64,000 bases of DNA. Source: Atherix ibis (taxonomy: Eukaryota > Arthropoda > Insecta > Diptera > Athericidae). Of the stretch, positions 46,270 through 58,369 are shown in pieces (the stretch's first letter is position 1; each line of letters starts with the position of its first letter). Where the stretch lies: positions 26,633,212 through 26,697,211 of the forward strand of contig OY282609.1 of NCBI GenBank assembly GCA_958298945.1, in the 5' to 3' direction. The translations under genes and the position numbers were made by a program. The notes below the pieces were generated by a model that had not been told where the DNA came from, did no database searches, and saw nothing but the letters and a program-made list of their open reading frames with translations.

Positions 46270-46645
46270 TACCTTAATTTAGCAAGAAAACTGTTCACTC
46301 TCATCATTCCATTAAACACCCATCGACACTTAATAACCTCTAAAATTTTTCTTTTTTTAAATTAAGTTACGTTTACTTCTTGTTATAAAAAATTTCATTT
46401 GCGTTCACTTCTCGTTATAAAAAAAACATTTTTCTTTAGGCGTTTATCCGACCACCCTTATAATTTAGCAACAAAACTATTCACTCTCACCATTCCAGTA
46501 AACACCCATCAACGCTTAATGACCTCGAAAAATTTACAAAAAAAATTAAATTACGCACACTTCTCGTTATAAAAAATTTCATTTGCGTGCACTTCTTGTT
46601 ATAAATAAAAACCTTTTTTTAGGTGTTTATCCTACCACACTCATA
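46270..46645. repeat. tandem duplication of about 188 bp with inner subrepeats
   Basis: Two copies: landmarks TTCACTCTCATCATTCCA near 46293 and TTCACTCTCACCATTCCA near 46481 are 188 bp apart. Both units end in GGCGTTTATCCGACCAC-type sequence. Inside each unit a subrepeat of about 40 bp occurs twice (CACTTCTCGTTATAAAA type). Divergence between copies is visible but modest. Confidence 0.85.
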
Positions 46646-46649
46646 GGAG

Positions 46650-47225
46650 TTATTTCCGTTTTAAGCGTCGATACACACATCAATGTTTAAAAAAAAAATA
46701 ACTTCCAAACCTCTTAAAAAAAAATACCGAAAATTTCACTAGAGATTTTTTTTTTAAATTTCGAAAAACTTATTTTAAATTAAAAATATTATATTTGCAT
46801 TTGATTTAAAGAATACATACTAAAAATAATTTTTAACCTAAGATATTAATTTTAATAACTTTTTGACAAATTTTAATATCATTAAATATTTTTGGAAAAT
46901 AATTTGGTTTTGGAGGAAAATATTTTCTGTAGCAAAATTAAAACAATTTATTGTAGATTAAGTAATTTCAATAAAAAGATAATTGTTAAGATAATTTCTA
47001 AATAAATTAATTAATTTTAAGTATTTAGCTTAAAATTCAAAGATTAAGCTATAACTTAAATTATTACAAAGTATTTAGTTGATATTCTATAGACAACAAC
47101 ATAGAATATTATTTTTTGCAGTCAAACTATTAGAAATCTATTTTTCTAATTTTTTTTTTCAATTGTTTTTAATAACCTTTTCGAACAATTTTGGTGTCTA
47201 AAAATTTTTATTTTAAAGTATTATT
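46650..47225. other. AT-rich stretch, nothing recognised
   Basis: Long runs of A and T. No coding or structural signal seen. Confidence 0.4.
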
Positions 47226-47229
47226 ACCA

Positions 47230-47520
47230 TTTTTTAATAGTTTTTTCATTAGTGTAAAAATATATATTTTTTTCCTATAAAGACTTTTATTTTACTTTTA
47301 CCATAAGAAATATTATGGATTGAAATATTACAAAGCAGAGGGCCAAGAATATTACCTTGTAGTACACCAGCGATAATATAGAATAAATTCAGAAAATTAT
47401 ACATTTTTAGCTAATTGAAAATATGAATTAGAAAAGTAGGATTTGATGATAAAAAAATGAGTGAAGGGAAGAATTTTTTTGAGTTTTTGGAAAAGCTCAG
47501 GTTACCATACTTTATTAAGT
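47230..47520 (-). pseudogene. LINE reverse-transcriptase fragment, antisense
   Basis: On the minus strand at 47370-47290 the frame reads AGVLQGNILGPLLCNISIHN, a clear match to RT motif B of Jockey/CR1-type LINEs (AGVPQGSILGPLLFNIYIND). Upstream on that strand are weak remnants (FFPSLIFLSSNPTF) where a surface segment usually precedes motif B. No motif C is visible. A small, old fragment. Confidence 0.65.
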
Positions 47521-47579
47521 GAATGGAAAATTTTTAAGAATATAATCTTGGGAAAAAAGTATCAATTAATCCTTAATTA

Positions 47580-47830
47580 GAAGCCATTGTGTTGTACCAG
47601 GACTATTAGGGTATTAATTAATTAATTCAGAGGCCATTGTGTTGTACCAGGACTATTAGGGTATTTGGTGGAACGTAGACCCTGAGTTTGTTTGTATGTA
47701 AGGTCTTTACCAGAGCCAGAGGCCATTATATAATTTCCCAACTTTGGACCTGTTTGGCTACATATGGATTTTTAGTTTATTTCTAATTAAGGTATCTGAC
47801 ATAAGAGCTAAAGGTCATTGTGTAATGCCA
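47580..47830. repeat. direct repeats around GGCCATTGTGTTGTACCAGG
   Basis: A stretch of 31-33 bp beginning CCATTGTGTTGTACCAGG recurs exactly about 50 bp apart (near 47583 and 47633). Two weaker relatives follow near 47722 and 47812, about 90 bp apart. Confidence 0.75.
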
Positions 47831-47834
47831 TAAC

Positions 47835-50055
47835 TTTGAACTCACTTGAACACTTTATACTTTTTGTAGTCATTATATTGTTGGAAGGAAATAGTAGACA
47901 TTATTAAATTTTTATTTTCTCAAGAAAGTTAAATTTTTTAATAGCATGATTAAATGTTTAAAAAAGAAAGATAACCATCTGGTCTTTAGGACATGATTTG
48001 GCGACTTATAATTGTCTTAGTTAGTTAGAAGTGATACAATTTTGCATGTAAAGTTATTTTAATAAATTAAAAAGAGGACTTGGACATAATGGGATAAGTG
48101 TAGTTTGCGAAAAGGAAATTATGTGTGAGAGCAGAATAGTTAAGACCACTCTTATGTAGAATTTTTTAAGAAATATTAAATATGTTATATCACAAATTTT
48201 TGGAAAAACAACAAAAATTGATTCTTCATAAAAGCAAAATTCGCTATTTTTATAAATAATATTGTACTATTCAGGTATAAAATGTTATTATGATAGGTTA
48301 CTTTAAAGTTAAAAAAAACAATTCACAGTTTTTCAAAAAAATCCCTACGTCGTAAATTTAATACAACATCTTCCACTTAAAAAATTGAGACTCCAAGATT
48401 GCTTTTAAATTATTGCCAAATTATAAGCTTTACAAAATATATTAATATCTTTTCTGTAAAGCTTATCCACACTGACCGACTTATTTTGTCATAATATTTT
48501 ACCTAATAGTCTTCAGTTGTAATATAAATTGTGACATAGTTGAAATGACCTTTAATTGTAGCCAAATGGCCTGAATATTCAAAAAAAAAAGAATTTCCGA
48601 AATTATAATCTCAAAGCTTCTAAAATCAATAGAAATTTAAATGTTCAGTAATGCAATTGTTAAGATCAAATTAGAGGAATGATTTTTTTTTCAAAACCAA
48701 AAGATATTTTAATCGTCATCATCGATAAAATATCCACCCACGTTTAAGTATCTTTAAGATTCCGAAATGGCTGAATGCTTAAAGTATGTTACCTACGATG
48801 GTGATGATGATTTTCTGCTTCTGTTTGTAAGAATTCTGCCTCTAGAGTCTCTATGGATAAATAAAAATAATAATAATTGACGTTAACATTTTCGAGAGAT
48901 TCTCATATAAATGCAACGCTTAAAGGTAAGACCTGATAATACCCAGAATACGACGAGTTACCTTTTAGATGTGCCCTAAAGATGACTTGAACTAAAGTGT
49001 ACACCACCGACACTTTTTTAATTGGAATCTTTTTCCAAATCGGATAAATCGTGAGAAGATGTTTGTCATTATTTCAATTTGCTTTTCTTTCAATATTTTC
49101 CAATGTTCCACTATGCAATGGAGCACTCACATCTGGAGCCAGAGTTCCAGTGCACTACCGTAACAAACACTATTGATTAAATAAATCAATAAACTGCTCT
49201 TGTTGAGGATATGGTAAGGGACTGGACGCCTCCACACTGTCCAAGTTGTAGAGTTTGGTTACACTGCGTTCGGAAATTGTGTTGGCATTGCTTTCTGACA
49301 AATGGAAATGCAATCGACTTACGGACGGTGGGGCCTTAAGAGGTGAAGAATCACCATCGGACTTTACAGAGCCAGGTTACTTTAGTAAATGGACTGGTGG
49401 ACAGGTAAAAGGTGAACAAAGGTGTATATTTATAATCTTTTCTGATGGAGACCACAAAACCAAAGAGTTAAAAAACCACTGGCACAGTAAATCAACACGG
49501 AAGACGAACATTGACGGCATCTGAAAAAGAAACTCTCAACGATGTAATTACAGGTTTGTGCTAAGCAAGTGCACTCATCAAAAGGAAACTTCCCCCCAAA
49601 AAGTATCTTATAATTATTTTTAATCGGTTTATCGATTATGGTGTATTTTTTTTTTAATATAGAATTTCTTATATGACCCAATACCGGTTTTACATTTATG
49701 TTTGTCGACAGGTGGGTTTGTTCAAAAGTTAAACTACTTTTGGTATAAAAAATTCCACTTATATTATTAACGAATCGACAAATTAATCCATGGTCTCAAA
49801 TACTTATGTACGCAAAAGGTCTGTAAAAGGTTTTTCTAAGCCTGTACTATGAATAAGCCAATTAGGAGATCTTAGAAAGAATTATGGAGAATTTATGAAA
49901 ATTTAAACGACAAATTACCGTAAAATTTGGAAAAAGAAATAAATTTTACTATGGGTTATCTTACAAAATATTTTAATAAAATTATGCAATGATAAAAACT
50001 TCGAAAAAAAAGTGGTACCTTTAAATTACATTATTTATCATATCGTGAATAATTT
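47835..50055. other. intergenic stretch, no recognised gene
   Basis: AT-rich, with a less AT-rich block at 48700-49560. That block includes ATGGCTGAATGC (about 48768, weakly like a pol III A box) and an unrecognised 89-codon frame at 49255-49524. No firm call is possible. Confidence 0.3.
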
Positions 50056-50059
50056 TTAA

Positions 50060-50335
50060 GAACGCAGTTTAGTGCTTGATAGACCAAAGCCTAGCCGTTT
50101 AAGAACTAAAAGCTTACCTACGGTGTGTGACAGTTTAGCGGAAAGTGCGGAAACCTCCTTAAGGTATCGCCCATCAGGATTGAATCTTCCTCAAACTGTT
50201 ATGTGGTTCCAATATTTTGCATAAAGGTTTTTATATAGACCTATACAAAACGGGGATGATACAGGAACTTTACTCCAGAGATCATATGTACCGCCGGCAA
50301 TAGATTGAAATCGCTAGAGTTCCACAAATAAGATC
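50060..50335 (+). pseudogene. Tc1/IS630-type transposase N-terminal remnant
   Basis: RTKSLPTVCDSLAESAETSL, RYRPSGLNLPQTVMWF and QELYSRDHMYRRQ (with frame changes) resemble the helix-turn-helix part of insect transposases of this group, which read like V--SV-ESP-TSIR-RSQQLGI--TT-WRIL and then ELKP-DH--RR. It belongs to the broad group represented at 58.57 kb. Stops and frameshifts are present. It is joined downstream to an unrelated mariner fragment. Confidence 0.4.
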
Positions 50336-50344
50336 TTAGTTTTT

Positions 50345-50638
50345 ACAGGAAATTTATATGCCGCAGCCACCGTATTCCCCAGATCTGGCCCCTGTGACTT
50401 TTTCTTGTTCCCGAAACAGATTCTTTGATTCATTTTTTGGAAGGGGCAAAAATCAAAGATAAGCCAAAACACGTGCAAGCAAAGCAGCTGTCAAAAATTA
50501 ACTGAATATTCAAAATAGCCGAACTTATCGGCATAAGTGAGAGACATAAGTGCTAATATAACAAAAAAAAAATCGGAAATCGAATGCACGTAACCCGCGG
50601 AAATTCAAAATCCGCGATACTTTTTGAACACACCTCGT
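50345..50638. mobile_element. rearranged mariner copy, two halves head to head
   Basis: At 50358-50412 the plus strand encodes PQPPYSPDLAP and FFLFPK, the third catalytic block of a DD34D mariner. From about 50412 to 50638 the sequence instead matches the right end of the element at 36355-37306 (compare 37072-37306), whose coding sense is minus. It ends in the same terminus (as reverse complement, CGAGGTGTGTTCAAAAAGTA). The two parts are thus in opposite orientation, joined near ACAGATTCTTTGAT. The left terminus was not found. Confidence 0.75.
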
Positions 50639-50761
50639 ACAAATTGGAATAGAGAAATATTAATGAATTTTATTTCTCCCAACGTCACTGGGGGTTGCTT
50701 CGCTGGCTTGATAAGCTGCAAGCTATAAAAAAATACCTTATCAAGAAACAGCACAAGAAGA

Positions 50762-51613
50762 AGCATCCGAATAGGTACCTGGAACATGCGGACTCTCTCC
50801 CAAACTTCTTGACTGGTGCAACCTGCCTCCGAAATGCGACGCTACAACCTCGTCATCGGGGGAATCTCCAAGACAAGGTGGAAACATCAAGGAACCCTCA
50901 CAACGCAGACGGGTGAACACTTCATCTATAGCGGCAACGACAGCGGCCACCACTGTGGAGTCGGATTGATCCTATCAGCCAACGCAAAGAGATCTCTCAT
51001 GGGCTATAAACTGGTCTCCGACCGCCTTCTGACAGCCAGGTTTCACGCAAAGTTCCGAAACATCACCATCGCGCAGTGCTATGCCCCAACCGAAGTAGAT
51101 AATGACGCCAACAAAGAATCCTTCTTCTTCTGGCGTTCCAACCACCTCTCCATAGTACTCAAACTTTGAATATTCAGTTCAAACGTCAAACCAGTCCTAC
51201 TGTACGGCTGCGAAACATGGAAAGTAACTGACAGCACGACTCGTAAGCCTCAAACATTTGTGAACAGATGCTTGAGGGGTATAAGCAAGATCTTCTGGTC
51301 GAACTGGATAACTAACGATGAGCTGCTTCTTCTCACGAAGCAAATACCGCTACTAGCTGACATCAAACGCAGGAAATGGAGTTGGATTGGCCACACCTTG
51401 CAAAAACCACCTACGGACATAGCAAGGATCGCACTAGATTGGAACCCACAGGGCAATCGCAGCAGAGGACGACCAAGGACCACTTGGAGAAGATCAGTCG
51501 AGCGCAAACACCAACAAATTGGCAACTCATGGTCGGAAGTGAAAAGGCTAGCCCAAGACAGAAGTAGATGGAGAGAGTTCACAGAGTCTCTAGTGCCGCT
51601 ATATGCTCCATAG
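50762..51613 (+). pseudogene. RTE-type LINE deletion derivative (endonuclease joined to C-terminus)
   Basis: The frame from 50762 encodes RIGTWNMRTL, EMRRYNLVIGGISKTRW (catalytic Glu position replaced by Lys in the usual SET-W motif), HHCGVGLIL and ITIAQCYAPT of the endonuclease. The frame stops at 51169. A second block, 51178-51612, encodes VLLYGCETWKVTD, then IKRRKWSWIGHTLQKPPTDI, WNPQGNRSRGRPRTTWRR and AQDRSRWREF, the post-RT region typical of RTE-type elements. The whole reverse transcriptase between them is missing. The block at 51260-51613 is strikingly well preserved and less AT-rich than the flanks. Confidence 0.85.
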
Positions 51614-51639
51614 GAGCGACTGTGTCTCATATCTATGTG

Positions 51640-53395
51640 TATAAATGCATATATGTGTTATGTAAAAATTGTACAATAACGTAGAAATAAAAAACCTGTC
51701 AAATAAATAAAAAAATAAAAAAAAATTTATTAAGTACAGAATTTGAATAGAAAAATTAATTACATTTTTTCTACTATAAAAACTGCCTCCCAATTCCAAA
51801 AATTAAGTAATCTTCGAACATATTAAATATCAATTAATCTTCGGCAACTTTTCGTATTCAAATTTCAACCAACACGTTATTTATGAAATTGCCAGAGGGA
51901 CCAATAATTATGCAAAGTCTCTCCCGAGTGAAATGAATTTCAATATTTCAAATTATAAGACAATATTTTTAGGACCCCCGAAGCCCTTCCAAATACTATG
52001 GAAACACATTTGACCGACAGATTAAAATTCCGATCTCAAATTAATCAAATACAGATTCTTGTCTGATAAGAGATAAACGGCCCTCTTTGGAGATTAAAGG
52101 AGTACTAAATTGATGGGGAAGTAAAACAACGCATAAAATATGGATGGTAGTGAGTTGAGTGTGGGAATAAGCAAATGTGGCACTTTTGTACTACAGTAGA
52201 CATCAATGGACTGAAAGCTACGAAAAAAGGAAGTAAGTGGACATTTTTTAATATGGTAAAAGGCATTCATTCGATTAAGTAGTTTTGAACGTTACCTTTA
52301 CGATAGCAATTTTTACCTGATATAAAAATATTCAATATTCAAAAATTATTTATGGTTAAAATTTAAAAATAATAATAATAATTTGGCTAATAAAAAATAA
52401 AAACCAAAATTTTGCCAATACGATTCCTTTAACAAAAGAAGAGCCTTGACAAAGAAGACTAACTTTGATTGCTTTAAATTAAATAATATTTTTAAAAGGG
52501 CAACATTTTTAGTTGAGACTGTAAGAACACCTTAAAACTATCAAAAGAAGAGAAATTCAACTTTGTTTCTATTTGTTTTATCAAAATGACTTAATCTAAG
52601 AATTTATTATTTATTTGAGGTCAAACGACTAGTAAGGGATAGTGCGTTGAGTGACCTACCTTAAGGTAATTCGAGTGAATACAGAATGTTCCTATTGTGC
52701 ATAATCATTTTTTTAAGAATTCTGTTATGAGAATCGATAGTATTCGAATCATTAAAAGGTAGAATATATCTTATTCTACATTTATAAGTTAATGAATAAT
52801 TTATACCGCCAATTGTGCTATCGACTATGGTGTTCTTATTGTGAATGATATAAATTCGTTAATGACACTTTCAATTTCAAAGAAAAATTTTCATAATCCT
52901 TCGGATTCAGTTGGGAAAATATAATTCAAAAAAGGATTACTGGTATTATAAGTGGTTTACATGGCTAGATAATAGACGAAAGTAGAAAGTGCAGTGTCAT
53001 TTAACCAAATATGGATAACAAAGAAGGGGACTGTCGCGACTACTGTTGACTGTGACTACTGGAAGTGCACTGTCACTAAAAGAAGAATAAATAATACGAA
53101 AATCTGAAAATGATAAGATGTAAATTTATATCACCTCAAATAGTTGCTTTGTTATTCAAATAAAACCAAGGATGAATAATTTTAATAAAGATTTCAAAGA
53201 AAATGGGTGTTAACTCTTATTTGTAATTACATTTTCATAAAGAGAGACCTCCTATAAAGTGCATAGTTGAATATAATTATTTCTATAAATTTTTCCAATA
53301 TTATTTATTCAATTCTTGGAAGAAAATAATCAAATTGATTATTCTATATAGCAGAAATAATTAAAAATTATTTTTTAAATTTAACTTCTTCAAGA
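51640..53395. other. AT-rich stretch, nothing recognised
   Basis: Begins with the A-rich tail of the LINE, then AT-rich sequence without coding motifs. Confidence 0.4.
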
Positions 53396-53439
53396 AGTTT
53401 ATAAAAGTTGCAGAAGAAGGTCCGCCATTGGATTTGGTT

Positions 53440-55125
53440 CCTTCTGAAATAGTGGGATTTCATAATCTTTCTGAAATAGTGGGATCAGATCTACAATTTG
53501 AAAATTTTAAAAGTAAACTGAAAACCAAGCTTGGTTCGTGACCTAACTTTCATTTGAGACGATTTGAGACTAGCGAGACGAGATTTTTTTCGAATTTCAA
53601 AAGTTAACAAATGTTTTTCAACACAAAACACATTTCGCACATGTGTTTTTCTGCAATTTAAGAGTAGGTCAGTCAGAATTAACTAATCGCATATAGAAAT
53701 CTAAGGCAAGAGCTTGAATATAAGTCAGTTTGGTGACTGACTTATATTCAAGCTCTTGCCTCAGATTATAATGATAATTTCAAAATTACTTGTCTTTACT
53801 TTTACTTGAGAAATAGGTCAGACCTACGAAACGAGATTTTTTTTGTTCACTGAGCCACCCACACCTCCAATCAATATATTTTTTATTCTTGTTTCACTGA
53901 GTCACACTTCCAATCAGAAAATTGTATTTTTTTAATTTGAAAATAACCAAACCCGAAGCACGTTTATTCTTGTTCACTAAGTCACACTTCCAATGAGAAA
54001 ATTGTATTTTTTTAAATTTGAAAGTAACCAAACCCGAATGATAAATGCAAAAAAATTTTGATACATAAATGCTCGGTACGTGTCTTCACCTTCAATTTAA
54101 GACTAGGTTAATCTGGCCAAACTAGATATTTTTGGCCGCATGATCCTCCAATCAAAATTTTTTTTTTTGAATATTTGAAAATTAAATAATTTCAGGTAAT
54201 GAATGCGAAAAATTTTTTGACACAAAATACGTTCGGCACGTGTCTTCCTTCACCTATAATTTGAAATTAGGTCAAACTGGTGAGAAAACATTTTTATTGT
54301 TCACTGTGTCACACTTTCAATCAGAAAATTTCTTCTTGAATATTTGAAAAGTATACAATCTCAGACGGTGAATGTACATATTTTTTTTAACACTAAATAA
54401 ATTTGTCACATGCCTTTTTCTGCAATTTAAGAGTAGGTCAGTCAGACTCAACAAATCGCATATAGAAATCTGAGGCAAGGACCTTGAATATAAGTCAGTT
54501 TGGTGAGATTGGATAATGATAATTTCAAAATTACTTGTCTTCACTTTTACTTGAGAAATAGGTCAGACCTACGAAACGAGATTTTTTTGTTCACTGGATC
54601 ACACCTCCAATCAGAAAAGGTTTTTCTTAAAATTTCAAAATTAAATAATCCCAGGTAGTGAATGCGAAAATTTTTTTGACACAAAATACCGTTGGCACGT
54701 GTATTTCTTCACCTTCAATTTGAAATTAGGTCAAACAGGCGAGGACACATTTTTTTTGTTGAATTTTCCAATCAGAAAACTGTCTTTTAAAAAATTCAAA
54801 AGTAAGCAAACCAGAATGATAAATGCAAAAAAAAAATTTGACACTTAAATGCTGGACACCTGTTTTGAGATTAGGTCATTCTGGCGAAACTAGATATTTT
54901 TCTGCTGGGACCTACTTCCAATCAAAAAATTTGATATTTGAAAGGTAAACACTCTCAGATGGTCAATGCAAAAATTTTATTTTACACAAAACACGTGACA
55001 TCATTTTTAAATTTAAACAAGGTCAAACTAGCGAAACCATATTTTCTTGTCTATTGAGTAACACCTTCAATTTAAAAGTAATCAGTAATAAAATTAAAAA
55101 TTAAACAGAACCCACCTGGTTGGTG
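53440..55125. repeat. degenerate satellite, about 150-bp period
   Basis: Related segments recur with the landmarks TAGGTCAAAC or AGGTCAGAC, GTTCACTGAGTCACACTTCC and AATCAGAAAATT. The AGGTCA-type landmark occurs near 53667, 53813, 54105, 54258, 54433, 54560, 54725, 54872 and 55021, mean spacing about 150 bp with one missing near 53960. The block 54412-54590 closely repeats 53648-53850 and implies a higher-order duplication of about 765 bp. At the left edge, TTCTGAAATAGTGGGA is duplicated (53443 and 53468). No coding content. Confidence 0.85.
53704..53761. repeat. perfect 25-bp-arm hairpin within a satellite unit
   Basis: Arms 53704-53728 and 53737-53761 are exact reverse complements around an 8-nt loop; after one mismatch the pairing resumes for three more bases. 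The sister unit at about 54470-54525 has only the left arm and runs straight on, so the right arm is an extra inverted copy. Confidence 0.93.
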
Positions 55126-55129
55126 GAAT

Positions 55130-58100
55130 AACCTTTTTTTTTTGAACAAACCGAACTTGACATAAATGTAGACCTTGGATTTGGATATGTGAGTTTTGAC
55201 CTAAGAAATATGTGTTAGACTTGTTTTCTACTACTACTTAACCTAAATTAACTGTGACAAAAGTGGAAGACTTTCGCTACAAAAATGGAAAACGTAGAGA
55301 CCCTATGAAAAATAATCTATGTTGTCTGAATAAATCCTCCTTCAAGAGATAAATAAATTACCATTAATCCTAAATAAATTTCGTCAAACCAAGATAAATA
55401 ACTTCATCTATAAATGGTATTATTTTTATAAATAATTGTATACTGTTTTCTATGAATTTGCTTATATACTACCCCTAAAAAGTCCACTCAATTTATTCAA
55501 TAATTATTCCAGATTATACACTACGTGAAAACTATTTCTATAATAAACTTATTTAAAAATCTTATTAACTTCAAACATTTTCCTAGTTTTATTTAATATA
55601 ATTATTTGGTACAAAGTTAATTTTATTAAAAATCAAAAGAATTTCTTTAAGTTATTATTCAATAATTCTTATTTCCATATGAAAGAAAATATTGATTTAT
55701 TTAACTTATAAATAAATTCCAATTCCATAAACTATTCAGACATAATATCAATAACTGACTGACTCTCTGTCTATCTGTCTGCTGGTCTATCTACCGTCAA
55801 TAGTAATAATCAAGATTGAACTCATGAAAAATTTATAATAAATAAGAAGAAACGTCATACTTGAAAAATTCGATTTGTATATAAAATACAATCAATATTT
55901 TCTACGTAGAAAAATTCTTTAAGAGAATTTGTTCTACAATCGAACCGATGAAAATATGAATAAAAACTGGAACAGAAACGTTCAAAATATTCTCATTAAA
56001 ATTAATTTCAACTTGACAAATTGATAAGAGATGAAAAATTCGGAGGAGGAAGGAAATATGATACAAAACAAATAATGAAAATGACAAGGACGATGGTGAA
56101 TAAATTGTTTAAGGAAGACCGAGAGGATATTTTGATAAAATTGAATAAACAATTTGTGGTGGCTTAGTGTGATGAATATAATTAAAGTATGATGAGTGAA
56201 TAATAATAAATAAGGAACTTGATGAAAGGACAAGCTATTAAAAGGGAGGCGGGGTGATTTTCTTTTTTGCCCTTCAACATTTATTAAAAATGGACTCCAT
56301 TTTCATAATAGCAGACAAAAAGCTCGTGCACAAACATGGAAAAACTAATAAAAGATTTCTGAATCGAAATGGACTGTAAAGAATGCTCTTCTGTTGGATG
56401 ACAACAAATTCGCCACAATGAACAGATGAACAAAAATTAAAATTTTGGGACATTGAAAGAAAGCTAGAAAATACGAAAAACCATATCCTTATTGAGATAT
56501 ACATAAAAATACATAAGCATAGACGATCGCATGTAGACAAATAATTGAATAGTCAGTCCAGGAGGAAAGTTCTCAATGAATTATTTTTTAGGGATAATAT
56601 TCAGTGAATTATGAGAATGTGGAAAGGGAAAGAATGTAGAAAGGATGTTGATGGTTGCATAGGAACAATATGAAAGCTATTAAGCTATTTCAAATAATGG
56701 CTTTTCGCAAGAATTTCTATATTCGCAGAAGGAAAATTGCTCCAAAATTACTGCTCTTCTGTCTTTCGCTTTCCGTCTTCTACCTTAACTTTACTATTTT
56801 CCTTTCAGAATAAAAAAATTTTTCTAGTATCACAGAGTATGCTGATCCTTTTCTACTTATAATCTCTCTCAGAGAATCCTCTTATAGCTATTAATAGAGA
56901 TCTGAAATCCATAATTTTCCATACCTTAAAATTTACTCCATTTCATAAACCAAATCAGCATATTCACTTATTTCCTTGCTTCAAATTTTTTCCGTATTCT
57001 AATATCATTTGCTTCAAAGTCAGCACATCCTTTATTGAATGAGCAATAACAAAATAGAAAATTCTACAAACAAGAAGAAAAAAAATCTAGATGACAGAGC
57101 AAGGAGACATTTCATCTTTCGGAATTGTACAAATTGAATAGCAGACTATTAGGCAAGGCAGACAGAAGGAAATTTTTCAATGTGACTATACGAATATTTG
57201 GCTTTCCGCAGAATATTTTGTTTATTCAATTTAATGGGATATTCTTCTTTAGATCCTTCTATCCAATTTATTCCTATTTAACCTCCCTCAAATCTCATCG
57301 TTTCAATACATATACGAGTATCTATGTGTTTTGCAAGTGTATATATTCTTTACTGTCATATTTTGGGGATATAATGCAGGCAAAATTTCTTTGCCATTTC
57401 AACTTTGAGCAATTTTTTTCCCAATTCAAAATCAGTTTTTCTTATATACGTGTAGTATAACATTATTCTTCTGCCAATTAAATATAAACGATCCATTGAA
57501 TATTATTTATATCCAAGAAATAAGTATTTTGTATATTTTCTATATGAACAGAATTGTTTAGAATATATTTTTAATTAATGGAAAAATAACAAGTCTATTG
57601 AACTAATATTTGATTGGAGAATAAACTTAAGCATTTTTAAGTACTACAATAAGAATTGAATTAAAAAATATGTCATAAAAAAAGTAATAAATATTTAAGA
57701 GCAAATGTAACAGAGAACTCCAAATCCTTAGAGAATATACCAATTATAATCAAAGTTCGAATCGATCCACAAATAATCAATATTCGATAGCATTTACACA
57801 ATTCCCAATAGATGGCACTAGTATATACAATATTGTGACCTTCTCGAATAATAGAGGCCAATAATCGCAAAGTGTTGTTAATTATTGATATACAATATAA
57901 TAGATGTTAACCTTCACCGTATAACGAAATAATTACAGGCTAAAAGCACTACCTATAAAGTTAATATAGATATTTTAATTTTTATCGCCATCTATTCGAA
58001 TATTATTGAAATTCTATTTTATTGCTTCTCTGCTTACAATATTAGCCAACTTTTAAGCAACATTTCACAAGAAAATATTTGATCCGAAAGGTTAGGGTTT

Positions 58101-58365
58101 TCTTAATCATACATTTCAATAGACAAATTTTTTTTTTAGTTTAAAAATAAATAGATTAAAAAAAATTTAATCTTCCAGAAGATATAAGAAGATTTAACGT
58201 TTTACTGAGAAATATAGTTTCTTGAAAAAAAAATTTTAAATAAAAGTAGAGAAAATTCAACGATCCAAAAATATTATTCTGTTATTAATTATAAGGTATC
58301 CTGAATTGCTCCTTATAGTATTTTACTATACTTTCTTATAGTATTTCAAAATAATACCAAAATAT
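55130..58365. other. AT-rich stretch, no recognised gene
   Basis: Short open frames on both strands (for example 55902-56233 minus and 57125-57460 plus) are rich in Ile, Phe, His and Tyr, as expected from AT-rich DNA. No motif supports any of them. Confidence 0.4.
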
Positions 58366-58369
58366 CCCC

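Noticed and set aside
48760..48860. tRNA- or SINE-like head near ATGGCTGAATGC
   Set aside because: Only a weak A-box resemblance, with no B box or cloverleaf found by eye.
55902..56540. Three minus-strand open frames with hydrophobic, His- and Cys-containing residues resembling a membrane protein
   Set aside because: The hydrophobicity follows from T-rich codons. Frames overlap each other and none has a family signature.
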